NCBI GenBank assembly: GCA_965370045.1 | Contig: CBDUSI010000119.1 | Coordinates: 1-13,874, forward strand | Source: CAZONU01 sp965370045 | GTDB taxonomy: Bacteria > Planctomycetota > SZUA-567 > JAKLDR01 | DNA length: 13,874 bases | Reading direction: 5' to 3' | Shown: positions 1 through 7,749 of the stretch, in pieces | Layout of the letters: every line of letters begins with the position of its first letter | How positions within the stretch are numbered: the stretch's first letter is position 1 | Made by a program: the position numbers and the translations under genes | The notes under the pieces: model-generated | Database searches by the model: none | Told to the model about the DNA's origin: nothing | Seen by the model: only the letters and a program-made list of their open reading frames with translations

Positions 1-49
1 TCAAGCTGGCCATGATCCGCCTATACTTCAGGCGATTGTCAGACAGGGC

Positions 50-1003
50 CTAGGGCACTCGGGACGGAACCACCAACAACACCCGCAGACCGTAACTGAA
101 GGGGCCGACCGTCGGGATGTTAGAGCCGCGATATGCCGAACGGCATCTGCCTGGAAGAGAGTACCACGCCCCGCCGCGCAGCACGCGAGACGAGCCGGAG
201 GTCGGCCCCCGCGGGTCGGACTGCCAGCGGAAGACGCCCGGCCAGGGGTTGGCCTCGTACTCGCCGTACCGGTCCGAGCACCACTCCCAGACGTTCCCGT
301 GGAAGTCGCAAAGCCCCCAGGCGTTCGGCCGCTTCCCGCCGGCCGGGTGCGTCGTGCTCCCGAACTTCGCAGCGTACCAGGCGTGGTCCGCCAGACCGCT
401 GTCGGCGTCGCCGAAGCAGAACCGCGTCCGCGTCCCCGCGCGGCAGGCCCACTCCCACTCGGCCTCGGTCGGCAGGCGGAACCGCCCCGGCCCCTTGGCC
501 AGGGCATTCAGCTTCTTCAGAAACCCCTGGCAGTCGTTCCAGGACAGCTGTTCCACCGGCAGCTTCGGGCCCCTGAAGAAGCTGGGGTTCGAGCCCATCA
601 CCTTCTCCCAGACCTCCTGGGTCACCTCGTACCTGCCCATGTAGAACGGCCGGCCGATCCGGACCCGGTGGAGCGGACCCTCGCCGCTCCACCTCCCGGC
701 CTCGTCGTCCGGGCTGCCCATGTCGAAATGGCCGGCGGGAACCAGGACGAGTTCCAGCGCCACGCCGCCGCCCAGGTCCACGGTCTTCTCGACCGGCACG
801 CCGAGCTGCTCCGCCGCCGCCTGCTGCCGGCGCGCGGCTTCGGCCGCACCGAATTGCCAGTTCGACCACGCGACCCACATCCAGGCCCCGCCCAGCGCCA
901 GCGCCACCAGCACGCAGCCGGCGATGTAGAACTTCATCATGCCCGGGCGGTGCCCGGGGGCGGCGTTCCCGGCGTCGGCGGGGTCGGGAGGCGTGGGGCT
1001 CAT
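50..1003 (-). CDS. Membrane-anchored formylglycine-generating-enzyme-like (SUMF1/FGE-sulfatase fold) protein
   Basis: A 317-residue protein. Residues 24-46 form one hydrophobic membrane segment, preceded by a short Pro/Ala-rich tail and followed by an Ala/Gln-rich stalk (about 50-70). Residues 82-315 are a SUMF1-type domain: LVLVPAGHFDMGS (86-98), YEVTQEVW (125-132), FRLPTEAEWEWACRAG (175-190), GNVWEW (236-241), RVLRGGAW (273-280) and a C-terminal YGLRVL (304-309) where the family usually has GFR. The near-C-terminal block reads RCRSAYR (286-292), so it does not show the paired cysteines of true sulfatase-activating FGE. A non-FGE role (structural or other enzymatic) is therefore more likely; such proteins are abundant in Planctomycetota. 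The domain should lie outside the cytoplasmic membrane. The start at 1003 is not supported by a Shine-Dalgarno; ATG-ATG at 940/937 directly before the membrane segment is an alternative. No adjacent sulfatase is seen in the window. Confidence 0.88.
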   Translation of the reverse strand: MSPTPPDPADAGNAAPGHRPGMMKFYIAGCVLVALALGGAWMWVAWSNWQFGAAEAARRQQAAAEQLGVPVEKTVDLGGGVALELVLVPAGHFDMGSPDDEAGRWSGEGPLHRVRIGRPFYMGRYEVTQEVWEKVMGSNPSFFRGPKLPVEQLSWNDCQGFLKKLNALAKGPGRFRLPTEAEWEWACRAGTRTRFCFGDADSGLADHAWYAAKFGSTTHPAGGKRPNAWGLCDFHGNVWEWCSDRYGEYEANPWPGVFRWQSDPRGPTSGSSRVLRGGAWYSLPGRCRSAYRGSNIPTVGPFSYGLRVLLVVPSRVP

Positions 1004-1012
1004 GACTGGAGG

Positions 1013-1040
1013 ATCATACTGTTCCCTCGCCGGGCCGCAA
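1013..1040 (-). promoter_or_regulatory. Possible promoter for the SUMF1-like gene
   Basis: On the minus strand TATGAT (1018-1013) matches the -10 consensus at five of six bases. TTGCGG (1040-1035) lies 16 bases upstream as a weak -35. Transcription would begin near 1006, almost at the ATG at 1003. That would mean either a leaderless mRNA or use of the downstream ATG at 940. Prediction by eye only. Confidence 0.3.
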
Positions 1041-1089
1041 GGGGACCACGGGAGCCGCCCCCCCCCGCCTTGCCTTTCCCCCCCTGCGT

Positions 1090-1118
1090 TTGACTTCCGG
1101 CCTCCGGTCGGGGAGAAT
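1090..1118 (+). promoter_or_regulatory. Likely promoter of the aldolase gene
   Basis: TTGACT (1090-1095, five of six to the -35 consensus) is followed after 17 bases by GAGAAT (1113-1118, four of six to the -10 consensus). Transcription would start near 1125, leaving a leader of about 87 bases before the aldolase ATG at 1212. It sits in the divergent intergenic region 1004-1211, in which no other gene is seen. Confidence 0.42.
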
Positions 1119-1211
1119 CTTTTTCCGGGTTCGCCCCCCACCATGCCGTCCGCCGGGGAAGGCGCGGGGCGTGCGGGCCCGGTCTGCATCGAGCCGCGAA
1201 GGAGACTCACC

Positions 1212-2222
1212 ATGCCGCTGGTCCCCATGAGACAGATGCTCGACGAGGCCGCCAAGGGCGGCTACGGCGTCGGCGCTTTCAACGTCAACAACATGGAGCA
1301 GATCCAGGCGATCATGGAGGCCGCCCGGGCGACCAAGAGCCCGGTCATCGTCCAGGCCTCGCGCGGCGCCCGGAAGTACTCCAACGACGGGTTCCTCTAC
1401 CACCTGATGCTCGCCGCGGCGGAAATATACACCGAGATCCCCATGGCCCTGCACCTGGACCACGGCAACAGCTTCGAGACCTGCCAGAGCGCCATCGAGC
1501 TGGGCTTCACCAGCGTGATGATCGACGGCTCGCTGGAGGCCGACGGCAAGACGCCCTCGAGCTTCGAGTACAACGTCGAAGTTACGAAGAAGACAGTGGC
1601 GTACGCCCACGCGCGGGGCGTCTCCGTCGAGGGCGAGATCGGCACGCTGGGAGGCATCGAGGACGGCCACGGCGCCGGGGGCACCGGCCTGGAGAACCTC
1701 ACCGACCCCGACCAAGCCGTCCAGTTCGTCGAGCAGACCGGCGTGGACGCCCTGGCCGTGGCCATCGGCACCAGCCACGGGGCCTACAAGTTCAGCAGCA
1801 AGCCCACCGAGGACGTCCTCAAGATGACGCTCATCGAGGAGATTAACAGGAGATTGCCGACCACCCACCTGGTGATGCACGGCTCCAGCTCCGTGCCCCA
1901 GGAGCTCCGCGAGATCATCAACAAGTACGGCGGGGACCTCAAGCCCGCCTGGGGCGTGCCCGTCGAGGAGATCCAGCGGGGCATCGCCCACGGCGTCCGC
2001 AAGGTCAACGTGGACACCGACAACCGCCTGGCCATCACCGGGGCCATCCGCAAGGTCTTCATCGAAAGCCCCGAGAAGTTCGACCCCCGCGACTACCTCC
2101 GCCCGGCCCGCGAGGCCATGCAGGCGGTGGTCGAGAAGCGCATGAAGGCCTTCGCCCAGGCCGGCCACGCCGGCGACTACCAGGCCAAGACTCTCGAAAG
2201 CATGAAGGGCTACTACAAGTAG
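1212..2222 (+). CDS. fba: Class II fructose-1,6-bisphosphate aldolase
   Basis: A 336-residue cytosolic metalloenzyme that reversibly condenses dihydroxyacetone phosphate and glyceraldehyde 3-phosphate to fructose 1,6-bisphosphate (glycolysis, gluconeogenesis, Calvin-type cycles). Family signatures are clear: GVGAFNVNN (19-27), LHLDHG (80-85) with the catalytic Asp83 and Zn-ligand His84, VEGEIGTLGG (139-148), AIGTSHGAY (184-192) with Zn-ligand His189, MHGSSSVP (222-229) with Zn-ligand His223, and the phosphate-binding KVNVDTD (264-270). The length and the long C-terminal helix (RDYLRPAREAMQ) resemble the class II B (Calvin-cycle) subtype. The reading frame stays open upstream to 939. The ATG at 1212 is chosen because the conserved family start MPLVPMRQML begins there and an AGGAGA Shine-Dalgarno (1200-1205) precedes it; the upstream part is low-complexity. 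Appears monocistronic or first in a transcript. Confidence 0.97.
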   Translation: MPLVPMRQMLDEAAKGGYGVGAFNVNNMEQIQAIMEAARATKSPVIVQASRGARKYSNDGFLYHLMLAAAEIYTEIPMALHLDHGNSFETCQSAIELGFTSVMIDGSLEADGKTPSSFEYNVEVTKKTVAYAHARGVSVEGEIGTLGGIEDGHGAGGTGLENLTDPDQAVQFVEQTGVDALAVAIGTSHGAYKFSSKPTEDVLKMTLIEEINRRLPTTHLVMHGSSSVPQELREIINKYGGDLKPAWGVPVEEIQRGIAHGVRKVNVDTDNRLAITGAIRKVFIESPEKFDPRDYLRPAREAMQAVVEKRMKAFAQAGHAGDYQAKTLESMKGYYK

Positions 2223-2270
2223 GGGACAGGAAAGATTTGGCCCGCAGCAGTAGAAGTCGAAAGAACCGGC

Positions 2271-2294
2271 GCCCCAGGTTGCGAGACCTGGGGC
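2271..2294 (+). terminator. Stem-loop after the aldolase gene, possible terminator
   Basis: Perfect 9-base-pair inverted repeat: GCCCCAGGT (2271-2279), loop TGCGAG, ACCTGGGGC (2286-2294), starting 48 bases after the aldolase stop. No clear T-run follows (only TTGCC), so it may be a Rho-dependent end, an mRNA-stabilising hairpin, or a weak intrinsic terminator. Confidence 0.45.
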
Positions 2295-2358
2295 TTGCCG
2301 TCGGGATCATGCCCCCCGGCCGGCCTAATCTGAAAGCCCGCCTCGAAAGGTTCGAATC

Positions 2359-4308
2359 ATGAAATCATGCGTGCTTATCGCGGTGCTGGCCGCTGCGGCG
2401 GGGTCTACCGGCGGCGGCTGCAACCCCAAGACCTCCAAGAACGGCGTCAAGGTCGCGCCCCAGACCACGCCGCCGGCCTTCGCCTTCGCGCTGCCCCCCG
2501 CCGAGACGAACGCCCCGAGCCTGACAACCGCCGAGGCCCGCGCGCTTTTCAGGATTGCCCGCCTCGACCCGCTCGAGAATCTGGAGTCAAAGCTGCGCAA
2601 GATGCGCGACCTGCCCCAGCGCGTGTTCGAGAAGCACGGCGGCCACGTAGCCGTCAGCCTCTTCGTGCCCGGGCGCAGGGAGCCGCTGATCGGCTGGGCC
2701 GCCGGCGGCAACCTGGCCTTCTCGACCGCGGGCGCGGCGCGCAACGCCCTGGGCAAGCGCGACGCCGCCGAACTGGCCTCCGCGCGAATCCGCATCGACC
2801 TGATCTACGACCTCAAGGTCTGGCAGCCCGGCGGCCGCATGCAGCCGGGCGTCGAGGGCCTGGCCACCTTCGCCGGCAACCGCCAGGTGCTGCTGCTCCC
2901 CGAGCGCTTCATGGGCGACGGGAACACCACCGTCAAGCTCCGCGACAGGTACATGCTGCGCCTTGAAAAGCTGGCCGGCATGGCCCCCGGGAGCTGGAAA
3001 GCGGGCAAGCTCAAGATGCTGGCCATGTTCAAGAGCCGCGCGGTCGTGCAGCTGGCCACCGGCGACCAGCCGGTCTTCCTCTATCGCGGCAACGTGCTGG
3101 CCGCCGGTCCCGGCGCCGCCGAGTGCCGTGCGGCCGCCGAGCGCGGGATGGCCTGGCTGCGCGGCGTGCAGAAGACCAGCGGCAAGTTCCGCTACGTCTA
3201 CTACCCCTACGCGGACACCTACGAGGAGAAGAAGTACAACGTGGTGCGCCACGCGGGAACCGCTTTCGCGCTGTTCAACGCGGCGCGGAGGTGCGTCGCC
3301 AAGCGGGCCGCGGAGAGCAAGGCCTCCAACAACCCCACGTACGACCCCAACTTCCGGGCCGGAGAACGGGCCCTGGCCTACCTCAAGGGGCTGGCCCGCG
3401 TCGACAAGCGCTTCAACTTCTACTACGTGCCCGACGGCAAGAAGGTCAAGCTGGGCGCGGCGGCGCTGGCCCTGGTGGCCTTGTGCGAGCGCGAGCGCGC
3501 CGGGGGTGACAAATCCAACCGCACGATGATGAACGGGCTGGCCGCCTTCCTGCTCAGCCAGCAGACCCCGCAGGGCGAGTTCATCAGCCACTACGACCCC
3601 GAAAAGGGCGCGCCGGTCGCCAAGTTCGTCTCGCTGTACTACCCCGGCGAAGCGCTGCTGGGACTGCTGCGCCTCTACGAGCTGGGCGGCAAGAAGGACA
3701 AGAAGCTTCTGGCCGCCTGCCACCTCGGCGCCCGGTACCTGATCAAGCTGGAGCGCCAGCAGGCCGCCGCCAACAGGAAGAAGGGCCTGGAGGCTGGTCG
3801 CATATACCTCCCGGACGCCTGGTTCGCGCAGGCCCTGGACGAGCTGATTCGCCTGGACGACAAGCCCGACTACCGCGTGCACCTGTTCGCCCTGGCCGAC
3901 TGCATGATCGCCGGGCAGCTGCGCGACGCCAAGCTGCGGCGCTCCTGGGGGCAGCCCACCAAGTTCGTCGACCTGGTGGGGGCCATCGACGACTCCGACC
4001 CGCCCTCGGTCTGCGCCACCGGCGCGCGCTGCGAGGGGATAGTCGCCGCGCTGCGCGCCGCGCGCCGCGTGAAAGACAAGGCCCGCGCCGCGCGCTACGA
4101 GAAGGCCCTGGCGCTGGCCGCGCGGTACGTGGTGCAGAACGGCTACCACGCGCACAACGCCTACGCGCTGCCCAACGCCAAGCGGGCCTTCGGCGGTTTC
4201 CGGCTGACCCCGCTCTCCTGCCTGGTGCGCATCGACTACGTGCAGCACTGCGCGGCCTTCCTGATGGAGTGGGCCGAGCTGCAGAAACCGGCGGCCGGCG
4301 CCAAGTAA
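2359..4308 (+). CDS. Secreted or lipoprotein alpha/alpha-toroid protein with possible AMMECR1-like N-terminal domain
   Basis: A 649-residue protein. Residues 1-21 are a signal peptide (MKSCVLIAVLAAAAGSTGGGC). Cys21 could be lipidated, although Gly at -3 is not a classical lipobox. A Pro/Thr-rich linker (30-55) precedes a domain at about 56-190 whose pattern resembles AMMECR1 proteins: LTTAEARALFRIAR, a central beta strand HVAVSLFV, and GVEGLATFAG...VLLLPERF. The RGCIG signature of that family is missing. Residues about 255-640 form an alpha/alpha toroid of repeated helices: GMAWLRGVQ (263-271), YNVVRHAGTAFALFNAA (293-309), GAAALALVAL (366-375), YYPGEALLGLLRLY (427-440), DAWFAQALDEL (486-496) and ATGARCEGIVAALRAAR (553-569). 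The toroid looks like those of secreted carbohydrate-active enzymes and prenyltransferase-repeat proteins. The catalytic activity is unknown and no cyclase DxDD motif is present. GAAAGG-like Shine-Dalgarno (AAAGG, 2346-2350) sits eight bases before the ATG. No obvious partner is known. Confidence 0.85.
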   Translation: MKSCVLIAVLAAAAGSTGGGCNPKTSKNGVKVAPQTTPPAFAFALPPAETNAPSLTTAEARALFRIARLDPLENLESKLRKMRDLPQRVFEKHGGHVAVSLFVPGRREPLIGWAAGGNLAFSTAGAARNALGKRDAAELASARIRIDLIYDLKVWQPGGRMQPGVEGLATFAGNRQVLLLPERFMGDGNTTVKLRDRYMLRLEKLAGMAPGSWKAGKLKMLAMFKSRAVVQLATGDQPVFLYRGNVLAAGPGAAECRAAAERGMAWLRGVQKTSGKFRYVYYPYADTYEEKKYNVVRHAGTAFALFNAARRCVAKRAAESKASNNPTYDPNFRAGERALAYLKGLARVDKRFNFYYVPDGKKVKLGAAALALVALCERERAGGDKSNRTMMNGLAAFLLSQQTPQGEFISHYDPEKGAPVAKFVSLYYPGEALLGLLRLYELGGKKDKKLLAACHLGARYLIKLERQQAAANRKKGLEAGRIYLPDAWFAQALDELIRLDDKPDYRVHLFALADCMIAGQLRDAKLRRSWGQPTKFVDLVGAIDDSDPPSVCATGARCEGIVAALRAARRVKDKARAARYEKALALAARYVVQNGYHAHNAYALPNAKRAFGGFRLTPLSCLVRIDYVQHCAAFLMEWAELQKPAAGAK

Positions 4309-4337
4309 ACCTGCTGGCCGCGGGCGCGAGGCGCGCG

Positions 4338-4343
4338 TAGAAT
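4338..4343 (+). promoter_or_regulatory. Possible -10 element upstream of the pseudopilin-module gene
   Basis: TAGAAT (4338-4343, five of six to consensus) lies 43 bases before the ATG at 4387 in an otherwise GC-rich spacer. The -35 region (about 4314-4320, CTGGCCG) matches poorly. Could be chance, but it would give this gene its own transcript. Confidence 0.3.
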
Positions 4344-4386
4344 GCGCGGGAATCAATAACCGGCCAACCCCGAAAGGAACCGAGCT

Positions 4387-7300
4387 ATGAAGACACGACT
4401 TTTCGCCGCAGCCCTTATCACCATCGCCCTGGCTTCACCTTTGCGCGCCGGCGAGTTGGCCGAGGCCCTGCCGGACAGCACCGTCCTGCTGGTCAAGATC
4501 GCCGACTGGACCAAGACCAGCAAGGCCGTTGACGCCACCGCCCTGGGCAAGATCCTCGCCGAGGAGGACGTCCGGGAGTATCTCAAAGGCGTCCGCAAGA
4601 TCATCGACGCGGGCCTCGCGGAGCTGGAGAAGACCACCGGGCTCAAGAAGACCGACTTCGAGAAGGCCCACGGGTCGGAGCTGGCCCTGGTCTACCTGGG
4701 CGTGAGCCCGCCCACCGAGAAGCAGAAGGCCGCCGCGCGCCTGGCCATCTTCAAGAACCGGCCCAGAAGCAACCTCCGCCAGATCGGCTTGGCCATCCAT
4801 ATGTACGCCGACGACCACGACGATAAGTACCCGCCGAACTTGAAGGCGCTGATGCCCAACTACATCGACAACAAAAAGCTCTTCGTCTGCCCCACCTACG
4901 CCAAGCACGCCGCCGACGGGATTGACTTCGCCTACGTCGCGGGCCTCAAGGCGGACGACGACGGCTGGAACATCCTGGCCTACGAGGCGGTGCCCGATAA
5001 GGACGGCAAGCGCCTCGTGGGCTTCGCCGACGCCCACACGGAACTCTGGACCAAGGAGCGGTTCAAGAAGGCCTGGGACGAGCAGATGGCCAAACTCAAG
5101 AAGGCCGGCCGCAAGATAACGGTCATCGAGCCCAAAGGCGCAGCCCGTGGCAAAGCCGCCGGCCCGGAACTCATCCCCGACGCGGAGCTGAAGCTCAAGC
5201 CGACGACTTCCGTCGGCCTCCTCGCCAGGGTCGGCGACAAGGAGGCCGCCAAGCGGATTTCCCTGGCCATCGAGGCGGTGTTCAGGGGCGCCAAGCGCCC
5301 CGCCAAGACGCTCCGCTGGGGCAAGGCCGAGGCCAAGGCCTTCCGCTTCGATCGCAACTCGAAGTTCTACATGCTGGCCGCCGGCGAGTACCGCGGCTGG
5401 TTCCTCGCCACGGGCCCCGGCCAGCTGGAAGCGCTGGCCGCCTCGCTGCTGGCGGGGAAGGCTGAGAAGTCCCTGGCCGACGACGCGGGCTATAAACTGT
5501 GCCGCGCCAGGCTGGGGAAGGACCCCGACGTCCTCTGGTACCTGGGGGTCAAGAAGGGCCTGGACCAGGTGCTGGCGGTGGTCCCCAAGGGACGCGGGGG
5601 CAACGAGGCCCGCAAGATCATCGACGCCCTGGGCGTCCGCGACCTGGCCGCCCTGGCCGGCTCGGTGAGCGTGGAGGCCCCCGGCTTCCGCAGCCGCACT
5701 TTCATGGCCTGCGAGCTCAAAGCCGAGGGGATCATGAGCCTGCTGGGCACCGCAAAGGTCTCCGCCGAGCTGCTCAAGCTCGTCCCGCCCAAGGCGGCGG
5801 TCCTGCAGGCCGGCTCGGTGCGCATCGACCGGGTGCTGCCGCTGGTGCGCCGCGTGGTGATGGCGGTTGATCCCAAGGCCGGCGGGAAGGACCTGGACAG
5901 GTCCCTGGCCGACGTCAAGAAGAACCTGGGCTTTGACATCGAGAAGGACCTGCTCGGCGCGCTGGGCAACAGGGGGATGTTCTACCTGCTGCCCCCCGGC
6001 GCGGTGGGCGGCAACCCCCTGCTCGGCCAGGTGAACGCTGCTAACATCGTGGTGGAGGTCACCGACCCCGAGAAGCTGCGCGGCGCGCTGGCCAAGCTGG
6101 TCATTCTGGCCAAGGCGACCATGGCCGGCCGCATGGCCGCCGGCATGGGTGGAAGGCCGGGCGGCGCGCCCCAGCCGGTGACCGAGTTCGAGTACCGCGG
6201 CCACAAAGTAACCGCCTTCAACTTCGGGGGCATAGTCGCGCCGGGCTTCGCGGTGACCGACAAGTACCTGTTAATCGGCGGCAACGTCCAGGGGGTCAAG
6301 AAGGCCCTGGCGCGCATCGCCAAGGGCGAGGCCGCCGTCCCCGGGCTGGTCGAGAGCGCCGAGTACAAGAAGGCCATGGCCCGCTTGAAGACCGACGGCG
6401 CCCTGGGCGTCTCCTACCTGGACACCGGCAGCTCGGTGGCCGGGGGCATGACCATGGTCAGCGCCGCGCTGGGGATGAGCCTCCCGGCGCTGATGCGCAC
6501 CCGGGGCGCCGCGCGGCGCTCGGTGGGCATGAGCAACCTGCGCATGGTCGGCCTGGGCTGCCACATGTACGCCGACGACCACGACGAGAGGTTCCCGCCG
6601 AACCTGAAAGCGTTGATGCCCGAGTACATCGACAACAAGAAAGTCTTCGTCGCGGCCAACTACGGCAAGCACGCCGCCGACGGCGTCGACTACGCCTACG
6701 TCGCCGGGCTGGGGCAGGCCGACCCCGGCGGCAACATTATCCTGGCCTACGAGAGCGTCCCCGACAAGGACGGCAAGCGCCTGGCGGTCTTCGGTGACGC
6801 CCGCGTGGAACTCCTGACCAAGGAGAAGTTCAAGAAGACCTGGGACGCGCAGACCGCCTGGTTCAAGAAGAACGGCCGCAAGATCACCGTCATCGAGCCC
6901 AAGGGCGTGGCCCGCGGGGCGGCGGCGGCGGTCAACCCGTTCAACGAACACGCCCTGCTCGGGCTCCTGGCCCAGATGGGCAACCCCGCGACTATGCCTC
7001 CGGCGGACTGCATCACCAAGCACCTCTTCCCGGGGGTCTCGGTCACCCGCAAGGTGCCCGGCGGCATTCTGCACGAGAGCTTCAGCCCCCTGGGGGCCGG
7101 CGGCGGGCTGGGCGGCGGCAACCCCGGGCAGGCCGTGGCGGTCGGCGGGATACTCGTGGGCCTGATGCTCCCGGCGGTAACGCGCGTCCGGGAGAGCGCC
7201 CGGCGGGCCACCTGCAAGAGCAACCTCCGCCAGCTCGGCCTGGCCATCCACATGTGGGCCGACGACAACGACGAGAAGTTCCCGCCCACCGCCAACCTCA

Positions 7301-7686
7301 AGCTCCTGGTGCCCAACTACATCGACAACCCCAAGGTCTTCAAGTGTCCCTCTGGGCACGCCTCCTACATGGACTTCGTGAAAGGCAAGGTCACCGCCAG
7401 GAGCTCCAGTTACGTGTACCTCCCCGGGCGGGCCGCGACCACCCCCGGCTGGGTGATCATCGCCTACGGGAAGCTCGAGAATCACAAGGTCGGCCGCAAC
7501 GTGCTCTATGCCGACGCCCACGTGGAATGGCGCCGTGCCGGGCGGCGCTTCGACCGCGAGCTGGCCGCCCAGAACAAGGCCTTCGCGCACTGGCGCAAGA
7601 ACGGCGGGAAGCTCCGTGATATCTACGAGAAGTTCCTCAAGGGCCAGAAGGTAAGGGTGAAGGTCAAGACGCCGGAGGTCTTCTAG
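4387..7686 (+). CDS. Large exported protein with three internal pseudopilin-like (DUF1559/H-X9-DG type) modules in a DUF3352-like framework
   Basis: A 1099-residue protein with a Sec signal peptide (MKTRLFAAALITIALASPLRAG, cleavage near 21). The framework segments (about 22-110, 265-690, 850-915) show patterns like DUF3352-type proteins, for example PDSTVLLVKIADW (29-41), VEVTDPEKLRGALAKL (556-571) and GFAVTDKYLLIGGNVQGVKK (620-639). Three pseudopilin-like modules are embedded: A about 113-255, B about 703-844, C about 917-1072. Each has the SNLRxxGL...HM(Y/W)ADDxD core, a PNYIDN-like segment and a terminal D-A-H/R beta strand. Module C also keeps the second half of a pilin helix (GILVGLMLPAVTRVRESARR). 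None has the prepilin peptidase motif GFTLIE, so this is not a processed pilin. Such modules normally form free minor pilins or type II secretion pseudopilins in Planctomycetota. The function of the fusion is unknown. Shine-Dalgarno AAGGA (4374-4378) fits the chosen start. It ends 66 bases before the RNase P RNA. Confidence 0.85.
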   Translation: MKTRLFAAALITIALASPLRAGELAEALPDSTVLLVKIADWTKTSKAVDATALGKILAEEDVREYLKGVRKIIDAGLAELEKTTGLKKTDFEKAHGSELALVYLGVSPPTEKQKAAARLAIFKNRPRSNLRQIGLAIHMYADDHDDKYPPNLKALMPNYIDNKKLFVCPTYAKHAADGIDFAYVAGLKADDDGWNILAYEAVPDKDGKRLVGFADAHTELWTKERFKKAWDEQMAKLKKAGRKITVIEPKGAARGKAAGPELIPDAELKLKPTTSVGLLARVGDKEAAKRISLAIEAVFRGAKRPAKTLRWGKAEAKAFRFDRNSKFYMLAAGEYRGWFLATGPGQLEALAASLLAGKAEKSLADDAGYKLCRARLGKDPDVLWYLGVKKGLDQVLAVVPKGRGGNEARKIIDALGVRDLAALAGSVSVEAPGFRSRTFMACELKAEGIMSLLGTAKVSAELLKLVPPKAAVLQAGSVRIDRVLPLVRRVVMAVDPKAGGKDLDRSLADVKKNLGFDIEKDLLGALGNRGMFYLLPPGAVGGNPLLGQVNAANIVVEVTDPEKLRGALAKLVILAKATMAGRMAAGMGGRPGGAPQPVTEFEYRGHKVTAFNFGGIVAPGFAVTDKYLLIGGNVQGVKKALARIAKGEAAVPGLVESAEYKKAMARLKTDGALGVSYLDTGSSVAGGMTMVSAALGMSLPALMRTRGAARRSVGMSNLRMVGLGCHMYADDHDERFPPNLKALMPEYIDNKKVFVAANYGKHAADGVDYAYVAGLGQADPGGNIILAYESVPDKDGKRLAVFGDARVELLTKEKFKKTWDAQTAWFKKNGRKITVIEPKGVARGAAAAVNPFNEHALLGLLAQMGNPATMPPADCITKHLFPGVSVTRKVPGGILHESFSPLGAGGGLGGGNPGQAVAVGGILVGLMLPAVTRVRESARRATCKSNLRQLGLAIHMWADDNDEKFPPTANLKLLVPNYIDNPKVFKCPSGHASYMDFVKGKVTARSSSYVYLPGRAATTPGWVIIAYGKLENHKVGRNVLYADAHVEWRRAGRRFDRELAAQNKAFAHWRKNGGKLRDIYEKFLKGQKVRVKVKTPEVF
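4768..5151 (+). repeat. Intragenic repeat, pseudopilin-like module A core
   Basis: Codes for residues 128-255 of the 1099-residue protein. It is clearly related to 6532-6918 in both protein and DNA, with long shared stretches such as ATGTACGCCGACGACCACGA. The endings ITVIEPKG(A/V)ARG are shared. Cys168 and His217 are present here. The similarity is estimated by eye at about two thirds of residues. Confidence 0.8.
6532..6918 (+). repeat. Intragenic repeat, pseudopilin-like module B core
   Basis: Second copy of the 4768-5151 module, coding for residues 716-844. It keeps HMYADDHD, PPNLKALMP, YIDNKK, KHAADG, YVAGL and PDKDGKRL. Cys168 of copy A is replaced by Ala756, and the terminal DAH motif by DAR (Arg806). 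A third, more diverged copy lies at 7135-7602. Confidence 0.8.
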
Positions 7687-7705
7687 GAGGCCGAGCGGTT
7701 TTCCG

Positions 7706-7734
7706 TTGCCACCGCGGCCCACGGCGGTTAGCAT
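7706..7734 (+). promoter_or_regulatory. Likely promoter of rnpB
   Basis: TTGCCA (7706-7711) and TAGCAT (7729-7734) are separated by exactly 17 bases. A start about seven bases downstream (near 7741) falls just before the 5' strand of the RNase P RNA P1 helix at 7753. This is the best-placed sigma-70-like promoter in the window. Confidence 0.6.
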
Positions 7735-7749
7735 AAGTGACAGGCAGGA

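Noticed and set aside
1..49. Possible end of another gene, or a terminator for the SUMF1-like gene
   Set aside because: Only 49 bases are available; TCA at 1-3 could be a minus-strand stop but no frame or convincing stem-loop can be supported.
2587..4356. Long minus-strand open frame (about 589 codons) opposite the toroid gene
   Set aside because: Composition rich in Gly, Ala, Gln and Val with no domain or signal; it is the expected antisense frame of a GC-rich gene, and the plus-strand protein has a signal peptide and domain structure. The same applies to other long antisense frames at 4435-6204, 6271-7734, 8031-9131 and 12317-13798.
7711..7728. Imperfect inverted repeat ACCGC...GCGGT as terminator for the pseudopilin-module gene
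   Set aside because: Five-base stem without T-run, lying exactly between the -35 and -10 of the rnpB promoter; better read as promoter spacer.
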